A stretch of 41,155 nt of DNA from Candidatus Gastranaerophilales bacterium (GTDB lineage Bacteria > Cyanobacteriota > Vampirovibrionia > Gastranaerophilales > Gastranaerophilaceae), in assembly GCA_944323665.1 (NCBI GenBank), contig CALUTN010000001.1:1-41155 (forward strand), given 5' to 3'. A program made the position numbers and the translations under genes. The notes below the pieces were generated by a model. That model ran no database searches. It saw only the letters and a list, made by a program, of their open reading frames with translations, and was not told where the DNA came from. Shown piece after piece: positions 8,916 through 16,699 of this stretch. The first letter of the stretch is position 1. Each line of letters starts with the position of its first letter.

Positions 8916-10445
8916 TTAGTTCAGAATTTTTTTTACTGATTCCAATTCTTCGGGAGAAAGTCTGAATGCATGAATCATCAATTTTTCTTTAAGGGCAGAC
9001 TCGGAAGCTTTCAGATTTCCGAAAATACTTTTTATCGCAAAAAGTAAATCTTCATTTTGTACAAAATCAAGCTTATATATAAGTCTGTCATGAAGCGCAT
9101 AGTTATCAATTTTTGCCAGCCGCTCGTAATATGGTCGAAATTGTTTATGCGGCAGAAGATGAAGAAAACTCGCCAGATGTTCAATTGAGTCCGGATGGGC
9201 ATATTTTTCAGCTATATTATACAGTTCCAGAATCTTTTCCGGAACAATATCTGTTCCGCTAAATTTTAAATCATCTTTTATAACAATATTTTTATTATCC
9301 ATTGCAAGCAGAGGTATTTCATTAAATAAAATAACCTGTGTAACAGTATCATCTGTTTGTACAAGTTTCTCAAAATATTTCAGAGAATCTTCATAAGGAA
9401 GATATTTAAGTACGTAAGACAGGCTTCTGTTTACGAGAGGGTCATTTAATTCAAGGCATTTATTGATATAAAAATTTTTATTTGGCATGTGTTTTATGGA
9501 CATCGCAAGTCCGGCATTTTTCTGACTTTTATCCATATGCTTACTATGAAATAATCTTGCCCATTCCATCTCCCGGTATTTATCTTCCGTGTCTCTGATT
9601 TTGCTTTGAACAGCTCTTGCGGTTTTACTGTTATTTTTAATCCGGTTAATTATTCTGACACCACCCCAGTCATAGCTGTACATTTTACAAACATTATGTT
9701 TGGTTACAATATCTTCATCCGTGCATTTTAGTCCGTAGGTATAGGGTGACACAATTCTCCGGGGATTTCTGACATCTTCATCAATGTACTTTACAATCAT
9801 ATACCCTTGCTTAAGGTTTCCCCAGAAAAATTTTCCTCTTTGGGTGTCAAAGCCAACATTGTTCATCCAGTAAACCGCGCTGTTTTGTTCAGCATAATTC
9901 CCGTGGCTTTTATACGGCTGCCAATCCTTACCTTCTATCATATGATAGTTTTTCATTACAAGTTCATCTTCATCAATATCATGGCCCCTCAAGCCTATAA
10001 TACGATACCCTGCTCCTTTTCCCCCTTTGTCTATATATTCAATATCAACATCATCTAAAATTCCGGCTAATTTGTATTTTCTGATGAGCGTCTCCAGTAG
10101 TTCTTTATTGTAATTATATCGTCTTTTGCGAATTTCTTCCAATTTAACGGCTTTTGATTCGTCAAAATTTCTTAACTCTTCGGATATTCGGTCAAAAACC
10201 GAGTAAAAATCCCTTATTGCAGCTTCCCTGTTCTCTTTGGGAAGCTTTTCAAAAATGAAAGATGGCAGTCTTCCCGCAATCTGGCTCTTTCCTGCCCTTT
10301 TTTCAATAATGGCTTTGATATCTTTTTGACCGTCTATATGCATTATTTTTTTTAATTGCTTGGTCATTCCGCAGAAAGCAGGTCTTGTAAAATTATGATA
10401 TTCTTGAGCCTGGAAATTATTTGTTGTGATATTGTTAATTTTCAT
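8916..10445 (-). CDS. Kinase-like protein with helical C-terminal half and FCG leader
   Basis: No family is recognised with certainty. The N-terminus is a leader of the type shared by other proteins here (MKINNITTNNF..., then PAFCGM at 22-27). Residues 130-265 resemble a protein/aminoglycoside-kinase fold: a Gly-rich loop (DKGGKGAGYRI, 139-149), a VMK lysine (Lys165), a helix Glu (Glu186), a hinge-like YMIVKYIDED and a DFG-like YDWGG (258-262). A clear HRD loop is missing; Asp243, Asp245 and Asn251 are the only candidates. Residues 300-509 are repeated helical pairs, HEAT-like. The ATG at 10445 is preferred over the upstream TTG at 10463. It could be a pseudokinase or something unrelated. Confidence 0.5.
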   Translation of the reverse strand: MKINNITTNNFQAQEYHNFTRPAFCGMTKQLKKIMHIDGQKDIKAIIEKRAGKSQIAGRLPSFIFEKLPKENREAAIRDFYSVFDRISEELRNFDESKAVKLEEIRKRRYNYNKELLETLIRKYKLAGILDDVDIEYIDKGGKGAGYRIIGLRGHDIDEDELVMKNYHMIEGKDWQPYKSHGNYAEQNSAVYWMNNVGFDTQRGKFFWGNLKQGYMIVKYIDEDVRNPRRIVSPYTYGLKCTDEDIVTKHNVCKMYSYDWGGVRIINRIKNNSKTARAVQSKIRDTEDKYREMEWARLFHSKHMDKSQKNAGLAMSIKHMPNKNFYINKCLELNDPLVNRSLSYVLKYLPYEDSLKYFEKLVQTDDTVTQVILFNEIPLLAMDNKNIVIKDDLKFSGTDIVPEKILELYNIAEKYAHPDSIEHLASFLHLLPHKQFRPYYERLAKIDNYALHDRLIYKLDFVQNEDLLFAIKSIFGNLKASESALKEKLMIHAFRLSPEELESVKKILN

Positions 10446-10508
10446 ATCAGTATTAAACCTCAAAATAAAAAATTTTGCTGGTAAAATTTTTATTTTTGAG
10501 TTTAATTA

Positions 10509-10514
10509 TATAAT
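10509..10514 (+). promoter_or_regulatory. -10 element of pgi
   Basis: A consensus TATAAT lies 25 nt upstream of the pgi ATG, with no convincing -35. A strong AGGAGGG ribosome site follows at 10530-10536. Confidence 0.4.
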
Positions 10515-10539
10515 GTACATTGAAGATTCAGGAGGGAGT

Positions 10540-11862
10540 ATGTTAAATAGTACAGTACACAACAGCGAAATATCCACAAGTTACTTTAACACTGACTTTG
10601 CTAAGGCAGAAAAAGTTATTAAAGAAGTTATTTTCTCTTTTAAAGAAAGAGCAAATAAACCAGGGCAGTTTTTGAACTGGGTTGGACTTCCGGAAGTCCA
10701 ACTGGCAAGGATTGATGAAATATATGATTTGGCTGAAAATTTTAAGCAACAAACAAATGCACAATATTTAAGCGTATTTGGTATAGGAGGTTCAAAACAC
10801 ACTGTTGAACACATGCTCGGAATTAGCGGATTAAATATTAACAAAGATAAAATTCTTTTCTTTTCAGATGTTGATTCGGTTAGTTTAAACAGATATCTTT
10901 ACAAATTGGATAATGATATAACCAAATCCAATTTCTTGATTGCTTCAAAGTCAGGTTCGACGTTCGAAACAAAAGATGGCTTTTTAAAAGTTAAACACTT
11001 ATTAACTGAAGCATATAAAAACAAGGGTTACGGAGAAAAAGAGGCGGAAGACGCAACATCAAAGCATTTTATTGCCGTAACGGATAAGAACCCTGCCGGA
11101 AGCGAGCTTAGGAGAATATCAGATTCTGAAAACTGGTTGGGCAAATTATATATCCATGATGATGTTGGCGGCAGATTTTCCGCTCTTGATGATCATAGTT
11201 TATTTACCCTTGCTTATGCCGGCATGGACAAAAACGATATGAAGCAGATGCTTGAATCAGCCAAAAATATCTCTGAAACAGCTCTGATTCCGGATATAAA
11301 AATTAATGATTCTTACGCCCAAGCGGCTTTTTGGGTTCTTGCAAGATTAGACGGAATCAAAACTTCCGTGCATCAATATATGGGCTCTATGTTTGAAGAT
11401 ACTGTAAACTGGCATTCACAGATGCAAAATGAGTCAGTAAAAGATACTTTGAAGCAGATAGCCAAAGTTCCGGATGCGATGCATCACAGTGCAGAAGCGC
11501 ATTTTAATCCGGCAAATAAATATGCTTTTGCGTTAACATCTCCTGTTGATAAGGGCGTCTCAAGAGAAAATGCCCGGGGATATATCGGCGCTTTAGCAAA
11601 ATCCTATTCAAATGCCGGCCCGTTCTTTAATGAGTCTGTTCAAACGGCAAAGCTCGGCTTAACCCCGGCTGCAGCGGGTGCTATGACTCAGTCCAGGGCT
11701 TTTTCTACCGTATATCAAGAAATGATAGAAAAAGCAATTACCGGAACTCCGCTTCCGTCAGTACTTGACAGTGTTTTACAGCCGCATGTGGAAGTCTATA
11801 AGAAAAATCTTAAACCGCAGGCCGGTGAACCGGATGTAGTTACGGCCGGCAAGTTTTCTTAA
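10540..11862 (+). CDS. pgi: Glucose-6-phosphate isomerase (divergent, short)
   Basis: Interconverts glucose 6-phosphate and fructose 6-phosphate in glycolysis, and here feeds both glmS and glycogen metabolism. The SIS fold signatures are FGIGGSKHTVEHMLG (first sugar-phosphate loop), ASKSGSTFET (phosphate-binding Ser/Thr) and VGGRFSALDD. The C-terminus has LQPHVEVYKKN, matching the family's QPGVExxK with the catalytic Lys. The central part, between the GGRFS box and that Lys, is poorly conserved. The length of 440 aa suits the short bacterial type. The start is set by AGGAGGG 3 nt before the ATG; the longer frame from 10426 has no ribosome site. A terminator follows at 11885. Confidence 0.85.
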   Translation: MLNSTVHNSEISTSYFNTDFAKAEKVIKEVIFSFKERANKPGQFLNWVGLPEVQLARIDEIYDLAENFKQQTNAQYLSVFGIGGSKHTVEHMLGISGLNINKDKILFFSDVDSVSLNRYLYKLDNDITKSNFLIASKSGSTFETKDGFLKVKHLLTEAYKNKGYGEKEAEDATSKHFIAVTDKNPAGSELRRISDSENWLGKLYIHDDVGGRFSALDDHSLFTLAYAGMDKNDMKQMLESAKNISETALIPDIKINDSYAQAAFWVLARLDGIKTSVHQYMGSMFEDTVNWHSQMQNESVKDTLKQIAKVPDAMHHSAEAHFNPANKYAFALTSPVDKGVSRENARGYIGALAKSYSNAGPFFNESVQTAKLGLTPAAAGAMTQSRAFSTVYQEMIEKAITGTPLPSVLDSVLQPHVEVYKKNLKPQAGEPDVVTAGKFS

Positions 11863-11884
11863 ATCTTAGTATTAAAAATTTCTA

Positions 11885-11924
11885 CCGGCGAAAGAGATTA
11901 AAATCACTTTCGCCAGTATTTTTT
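11885..11924 (+). terminator. Rho-independent terminator of pgi
   Basis: A stem GGCGAAAG (11887-11894) / CTTTCGCC (11907-11914), extendable by four more pairs with one mismatch, is followed by A-T6. It lies 22 nt after the pgi stop. Confidence 0.85.
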
Positions 11925-11968
11925 CAGATTTAATGCAAGAAATAGTTTTACGGGTTTTATTTATAAGT

Positions 11969-12712
11969 ATGAAAATCTCTCCTATAATGTCAAATAGCTA
12001 TAATAATGTATCTTTTTCCAGTTGTGCCAGGATTGTTAAAAATAAATCCGGCAGTATTATATATAGAAATACGACAACTTTTTTCCGAAATGATTTGGAT
12101 TGGAACAGTTTATGCATGTATATAAAAGATAAATATAAAAATGCAAATAAAGTTAATCTTGTTTGTTATGCCTGTTCGGATGGTTCAGAGCCAATGTCGC
12201 TTGCAATGCTAATTAAAGAGAATTTCGGCAATGATTTTCAAAAATTTTTCCCTATTGTAGCTAAAGATGTGGATGATGTTATAATTCGCAGAGCCAAAAG
12301 CTGCTTTGTTAATATGGATATTGAAGATATTCGTACTATAAATAATTACACAAATAATAATATAAGAAATTATTTTAAATTTCCCCGCAAGGCACTCGGT
12401 ATAGAATTTATACCTGCTTTAATAAATCCCTGGTTTAAAAAAGGAATAAATTATTCAGTTGCAGATATTAAAAAGGACTGCTCTAATATACCGTCAGATA
12501 ATACTCTGCTTTTCTTTCGTAATGTTTGGCCCTACCTTGCAGATGATTCCGAAAGAATGAAACTTATAAAAAAAATTAAGTCCCAATTTAGTAAAAATTG
12601 TGCGATTGTTATAGGAAATTTTGATAATAAAAATATATCAACACATAATCTTCTGCTGGATGCCGGTTTAAAAGAATCCGGATTATTAAAAAATGTATAT
12701 GAACTTGGATAA
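11969..12712 (+). CDS. CheR-type SAM-dependent methyltransferase domain protein
   Basis: Related to the catalytic domain of CheR, the glutamate methyltransferase of chemotaxis receptors. It shows the CheR entry TTFFRND..W (residues about 36-46). The SAM-binding motif I is CYACSDGSEPMSLAM, against SAGCSTGEEPYSLAM in CheR. It also has the FFRNVWPYLAD element, equivalent to CRNVLIYF. The CheR N-terminal helical domain is missing. Instead there is a leader (MKISPIMSNSYNNVSFSS). No chemotaxis gene is nearby, so the substrate is unknown. The start at 11969 is chosen for the leader; 11933 is an in-frame alternative, and neither has a ribosome site. Confidence 0.65.
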   Translation: MKISPIMSNSYNNVSFSSCARIVKNKSGSIIYRNTTTFFRNDLDWNSLCMYIKDKYKNANKVNLVCYACSDGSEPMSLAMLIKENFGNDFQKFFPIVAKDVDDVIIRRAKSCFVNMDIEDIRTINNYTNNNIRNYFKFPRKALGIEFIPALINPWFKKGINYSVADIKKDCSNIPSDNTLLFFRNVWPYLADDSERMKLIKKIKSQFSKNCAIVIGNFDNKNISTHNLLLDAGLKESGLLKNVYELG

Positions 12713-12723
12713 ATTAACAAAAT

Positions 12724-14586
12724 TTATTCTAACGGCAGGGGATTTATACTTATATACATTTTATCAGATTCTTTATCTCCTCTTTTAACGGTTCTGTAAA
12801 ATATATTTTTTTTAATCCAGGGTATAAGTTTGTCATATATTTCACCTGTCATTTTGAGGAACAAATCCGTGTCAATATCAAGAGTAGAATTATTAATTAT
12901 GTAATCTCTTGATAGCAGTTCTCTTAGTTCGGATTCGTTTTTATCAAATTTTTGGCAGTATTCTTTGAACAATTGTTCATTTAAATATTTACGCTTACGG
13001 ATTCTTTTTTGGATGACTTGTATTGGTTCTTCCGGGAAAAGTGTTTTTCCTTGCTTAAAACTGTTATATACAGCATGAGCTATTTCTGCACTCCGGGGAA
13101 GAGAAATAATTCTAAAATCCGCTTTCACATTAGAGTTCGGGTTATCAATTTTTAACGCCATAGCTGTTTGTCTCTGAGGACGCGAAACCGCCTGGAAACC
13201 TACAGCAGTCAGATTATTTTCACGGGCAAGCAGCGCAAAATTTGATATATATAAGGTCGGGTTATATTTTTCAAAATTGTCCACCGGATAATAACTTCCG
13301 TCAATACAGTATGTGTACGCAAAGAATAGTGCCGTGAGAATATCTTTTGTTACATCCAGATAGTCTGTTGCAAATTCGTAATGCTGAGCAATTGCATCAA
13401 GGTCAAATTCAAAATAATAATCCATAATCTTCATTCCGGACAGAATTTGGTAATAAGGGGTAAGTTTAAAATAATTTTTAAACTCTTCCCTTTTAATATA
13501 TTCTGCACAATGTTTTGCAGGATTTTCAATCAGTTCTTTTCTCTGAAAGCTGGGAATAAATTTTTCATAATCATTATTTTGACCTCTGAAAATACAAGGT
13601 TCAAATTCCCCGCCTAAAAGAATTTTAGCTTTATTATTCTCCGATTTAATAAAAAAACCCGTTTTTGTACTATCAGTATTCAATCTAAACGGCAGCATAA
13701 AATGCAAACCTTTTGTTGCGAGAATTGAAAGCCTTCCCATTTGTTGGTAATCCTGCATTGTTATAAGCTCAAATCCGTTAATGGACGGAACCAGTTTACA
13801 AATGTCTTTTTTATGACATTTTTTTATCTTATAGCATATTTTTAATACATTTTTCAGCCGGTGTATAAAACTCTCTTTCTTTATATCAGGTTTAATAAAT
13901 GCTTTTTTCCATTCTTTACTTTGTAATGTCGTATTAATTTCTTTCTCTGCATATTCAATATATCCCGTTATATTATCAACTTCATAATAAGACACAAGAG
14001 AATGCCTCTTGCCTAAATATTTTGAATAATTAAGGGTGTGTTTTATTAATTGTGCAAGAATAAAAATCCCCATATTTATTGAAAGAATAATATCAGAAAA
14101 AGTTTTTTCCGAATGCAGTCTTGCTATTGTCAGAGCATTTTCTTTTGAAATATTACCGGCAAGAAGACTGGCTATTTCATCATTATATGCTCTTGCCGTG
14201 CACAATGCCGATTCAAGTGCCATTATGTACCTGAATATACACTCGACAATCATGTAATCTTTTTTGATTGTAAATGCATAGTCCGCAATATTAATTTTAA
14301 AATTCAGCTTTGGCGGATTAAAAAAGCAAAAAGCTTTCTGCCTGTTTTCATCCGTCGGATTTTCCAAAAAATCATTTTTATATGCCTGCATATTCAATGC
14401 CAGTTGTTTTAAATTTGTAAAGAAACGAAATTGGTCGTCCGCAGCGCTTAATAAATAATTTAAAAGATCCCGTTCTTTTTCTAATATTCTCTCTTGTTCA
14501 AAGAAATTCCGAATCAGATAATTAATATATATTAAACCGGATATAAGTATTAATCCTAAAAATAAATAGAAAAGATATTCTAACAT
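12724..14586 (-). CDS. Membrane-anchored FRG-domain protein, 620 aa
   Basis: An N-terminal membrane helix (residues about 3-25) is followed by about 300 residues of helical, coiled-coil-prone sequence, then an FRG domain from about residue 328. The FRG domain is recognised by CIFRGQNNDYEKFIPSFQR and, about 45 residues later, AIAQHYEFATDYLDVTKD followed by LTALFFAY. This matches the FRG pattern of F-R-G-Q, P-S-x-x-R, Q-H-x-x-x-T-x-x-L-D and A-L-x-F-A. The biochemical role of FRG domains is not settled; many occur in mobile or defence contexts. The second ATG (14586) sits 4 nt from AGGGAG and is preferred over 14589. It has its own promoter. Convergent with the CheR-like gene, 11 bp apart. Confidence 0.7.
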   Translation of the reverse strand: MLEYLFYLFLGLILISGLIYINYLIRNFFEQERILEKERDLLNYLLSAADDQFRFFTNLKQLALNMQAYKNDFLENPTDENRQKAFCFFNPPKLNFKINIADYAFTIKKDYMIVECIFRYIMALESALCTARAYNDEIASLLAGNISKENALTIARLHSEKTFSDIILSINMGIFILAQLIKHTLNYSKYLGKRHSLVSYYEVDNITGYIEYAEKEINTTLQSKEWKKAFIKPDIKKESFIHRLKNVLKICYKIKKCHKKDICKLVPSINGFELITMQDYQQMGRLSILATKGLHFMLPFRLNTDSTKTGFFIKSENNKAKILLGGEFEPCIFRGQNNDYEKFIPSFQRKELIENPAKHCAEYIKREEFKNYFKLTPYYQILSGMKIMDYYFEFDLDAIAQHYEFATDYLDVTKDILTALFFAYTYCIDGSYYPVDNFEKYNPTLYISNFALLARENNLTAVGFQAVSRPQRQTAMALKIDNPNSNVKADFRIISLPRSAEIAHAVYNSFKQGKTLFPEEPIQVIQKRIRKRKYLNEQLFKEYCQKFDKNESELRELLSRDYIINNSTLDIDTDLFLKMTGEIYDKLIPWIKKNIFYRTVKRGDKESDKMYISINPLPLE

Positions 14587-14623
14587 CATTCTCCCTAAAA
14601 TAAAATTTATATTGTTACGGATA

Positions 14624-14632
14624 ATTATATCA
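14624..14632 (-). promoter_or_regulatory. Extended -10 promoter of the FRG gene
   Basis: TGATATAAT on the minus strand (TGn plus consensus TATAAT) lies 38-46 nt before the ATG at 14586, just downstream of the pepA terminator. No -35 is visible. Confidence 0.5.
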
Positions 14633-14680
14633 AAATATGATTTACTTTTGGTTTGTGTAAAAAATGTTACATTATATTTA

Positions 14681-14717
14681 AAAACGGGGAGCAGATTAAA
14701 ACCTGTTCCCCGTTTTT
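14681..14717 (-). terminator. Terminator of pepA (symmetrical)
   Basis: A 12-bp stem AACGGGGAGCAG / CTGTTCCCCGTT with one G-T pair and an 8-nt loop has A-runs and T-runs on both flanks, so it can work in both directions. It is positioned 16 nt past the pepA stop. Confidence 0.85.
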
Positions 14718-14732
14718 ATTTAACGGTTTGAC

Positions 14733-16133
14733 TTACTGTTCCAAAATATAGTTTAAAATTGTTCTTACACCTGCACCGGTGGCACCTTTGATAAACTCTT
14801 TCTGCGGTTTTTCTAAAAATGCGGTTCCTGCTATATCAATATGTGCCCATTTTACATCTTTAACAAACTTTTGGAGGAAACATCCTGCAGTAGAAGCCCC
14901 ACCCCAGCGAGAGCCGGTATTTTTCATATCAGCTATATCGCTCTTAAGGCTTTCAAAATAGTCATCCCACAAAGGAAGCTTCCAATACCTTTCGCCGCTT
15001 CTTTGAGCTGTATCAATGAGTTTTGAAACAAACTCATCATCATTACCCATAATACCGGCTGCAGCAGTACCGAGAGCCACCATGCAGGCACCTGTCAGAG
15101 TTGCAAGGTCAACAACTTCATCAACACCGAGTTCGCATGCGTAGCACAAAGCATCTGCAAGAGTTAGTCTGCCTTCTGCGTCAGTATTATCTATTTCAAT
15201 CGTCTTGCCGTTTTTAGCGGTTAAAATATCACCCGGCTTATATGCGCTGCAGCCCGGCATGTTTTCGCAGGCTGCAATTATTCCGTGGACTTCCACCTGA
15301 GGGTTAAATTCTTTTATAACACTCATTACACCAAGTACACATGCTGCTGCTGACATATCGTCTTTCATTGTAAGCATGGATGAAGGAGGTTTAATATCCA
15401 ATCCGCCGCTATCAAAAGTTATACCTTTTCCGATAATTGCAATTCTCTTTTTCGGGTTGTCAACAGAGTATTTCATGTGAATAAATTTTGGCTCTTGAGC
15501 GCTTCCTTTTGCTACTGCTAAAAATGCACCCATTCCCATATGTTCACATTCTTCTCTGTCATAGATTTTTGTTTCAAGCCCCAAATCACAGGCAATCGCT
15601 GCAAGTTCAGATGGTGTTGCAAATTGAGCCGGTTCGTTTGCAAGATTTCTTGCAAAACTCATTGCTGCTGCAATCTTTTCGGCTTTTCTTACCATAGCTT
15701 CGTTTGCCTGAACATAGACTTCTTTAACCTTTTTGTCTTTCTTTTCACTCTTATATTTATCAAAAGAATAATCAGCGATTAAAGCTCCCATTGTGAATTG
15801 TTCCGAGTAATCAAATTCAATTCCGTCAAGAGAAAAAGCAACGGTTTTAGCTTCTATCTGCATTGCTTTTTTTATAGCCTTTGCAGAAGCTTCTCTCATT
15901 TTGTTTGGATTGAATTCTTCTTTTTTGCCAAGTCCCAAAACAAGAACTTTTCTGTAAACTTCCTGGCCGTATGTCGGCAAAAGATATGTTTCGCCGAATT
16001 TTCCTTCAAATTTATCTTCGTCAACCGCGTATTTATTAGCAAGTTCGCAAGAAGTTTTTTCGCCTTCAAACATACTCACTACAAGCAAGTCACAGTTGAT
16101 TGATTTGCTGTTTTCAACAACTTTAATTTCCAT
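14733..16133 (-). CDS. pepA: Leucyl aminopeptidase (M17)
   Basis: A cytosolic di-metal aminopeptidase that removes N-terminal residues from peptides; the family forms hexamers. The C-terminal catalytic domain carries the metal and active-site motifs GKGITFDSGGLDIKP (Lys and Asp), KDDMSAA and the M17 signature NTDAEGRLTLADAL. The N-terminal macro-like domain (1-150) is more divergent. At 466 aa it is close to the usual size. The ATG at 16133 follows AGGAG at 7 nt. Promoter and imperfect palindrome lie at 16151-16187, and a terminator closes the unit, so it is monocistronic. Confidence 0.96.
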   Translation of the reverse strand: MEIKVVENSKSINCDLLVVSMFEGEKTSCELANKYAVDEDKFEGKFGETYLLPTYGQEVYRKVLVLGLGKKEEFNPNKMREASAKAIKKAMQIEAKTVAFSLDGIEFDYSEQFTMGALIADYSFDKYKSEKKDKKVKEVYVQANEAMVRKAEKIAAAMSFARNLANEPAQFATPSELAAIACDLGLETKIYDREECEHMGMGAFLAVAKGSAQEPKFIHMKYSVDNPKKRIAIIGKGITFDSGGLDIKPPSSMLTMKDDMSAAACVLGVMSVIKEFNPQVEVHGIIAACENMPGCSAYKPGDILTAKNGKTIEIDNTDAEGRLTLADALCYACELGVDEVVDLATLTGACMVALGTAAAGIMGNDDEFVSKLIDTAQRSGERYWKLPLWDDYFESLKSDIADMKNTGSRWGGASTAGCFLQKFVKDVKWAHIDIAGTAFLEKPQKEFIKGATGAGVRTILNYILEQ

Positions 16134-16158
16134 ACTAAAACTCCTTTCTTCTTCAAGT

Positions 16159-16187
16159 ATTGTATACTATTTGAAGCTATTTTTAAA
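16159..16187 (-). promoter_or_regulatory. pepA promoter inside an imperfect palindrome
   Basis: On the minus strand TTTAAA (16187-16182), 17 nt, TACAAT (16164-16159). The -10 lies within a 26-bp imperfect palindrome (16151-16176) with CTTCAA / TTGAAG ends, a possible operator for pepA. Confidence 0.45.
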
Positions 16188-16281
16188 TACGTTAATCGGA
16201 TTAGTAATCATTCACAAAGTCTGTTTGAAAAACTGTTAAAATTCCGGGACAGAAGTACTTGTATTTAAACTTATACAAAAT

Positions 16282-16315
16282 AAAAAGGACAATAACTAAA
16301 GTTATTGTCCTTTTT
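16282..16315 (-). terminator. Terminator of tRNA-Val
   Basis: A perfect 15-bp inverted repeat (AAAAAGGACAATAAC / GTTATTGTCCTTTTT, 4-nt loop) begins 2 nt after the encoded CCA of the tRNA. The stem ends in a T-run on the minus strand. Confidence 0.9.
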
Positions 16316-16316
16316 A

Positions 16317-16392
16317 TGGTGGGCGTTGAGGGACTTGAACCCCCGACCCTCTCCTTGTAAGGGAGACGCTCTACCAACTGAGCTAAACGCCC
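16317..16392 (-). tRNA. tRNA-Val(UAC), CCA encoded
   Basis: The minus strand gives acceptor stem GGGCGTT / AACGCCC, a D-arm with AGCTCAGTTGGTAGAGC and an anticodon arm TCTCC-CTTACAA-GGAGA with anticodon TAC (valine). The T-arm contains GGTTCAAGTCC and the CCA end (16317-16319) is encoded. The mature part is 73 nt plus CCA. It has its own terminator. Its first 18 nt and upstream flank are repeated at 16508-16549. Confidence 0.97.
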
Positions 16393-16416
16393 GCACACCA
16401 TATTTAATTTTCACTT
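16375..16416. repeat. 42-bp direct repeat, copy A (tRNA 5' end plus promoter side)
   Basis: Identical to 16508-16549. It includes the first 18 nt of tRNA-Val (16375-16392) and 24 bp of upstream flank. The tRNA is intact at this copy. Confidence 0.9.
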
Positions 16417-16699
16417 TGTTCAGTTGGTAGAGCGTTAATTTCTTTATTCGCTCGGCTCTGCCTTTCTGAACTCTTTACGGATTATCTAACCTCGTCGCCT
16501 CGCTGGGCAACTGAGCTAAACGCCCGCACACCATATTTAATTTTCACTTCGCTAGTTGCATTTGAGGCTATAACATAAATCAGAGATTCATTTACCCCCG
16601 TCCGTACACCTTGCGGCAAGACTTATATTAACCTAAACAAATTTTATTGTCAAATCTTTGATTAAAAAACTACATGAATCAAAACCCAAGACGCTGTTT
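16393..16699. other. Gene-free stretch with rearranged tRNA fragments
   Basis: No protein gene is visible in these 307 bp. It holds a plus-oriented tRNA D-arm fragment (CAGTTGGTAGAGCG, 16421-16434). This is the exact inverse of 16367-16380 in the tRNA. It also holds the second 42-bp repeat copy and a locally GC-rich segment (about 16450-16510) unlike the rest of the window. Beyond 16560 the sequence is AT-rich and featureless up to the prfB stop. Confidence 0.7.
16508..16549. repeat. 42-bp direct repeat, copy B (truncated tRNA 5' end)
   Basis: Perfect copy of 16375-16416, 133 bp away. Here the tRNA stops after 18 nt (at GGGCGTTTAGCTCAGTTG) and continues into unrelated sequence, so this copy is a remnant, not a tRNA gene. 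Confidence 0.9.

Noticed and set aside
16201-16401. 66-aa open frame beginning MVCGRLAQLVERLPYKERV
   Set aside because: It is the well-known spurious translation of a tRNA gene, here tRNA-Val on the same strand.
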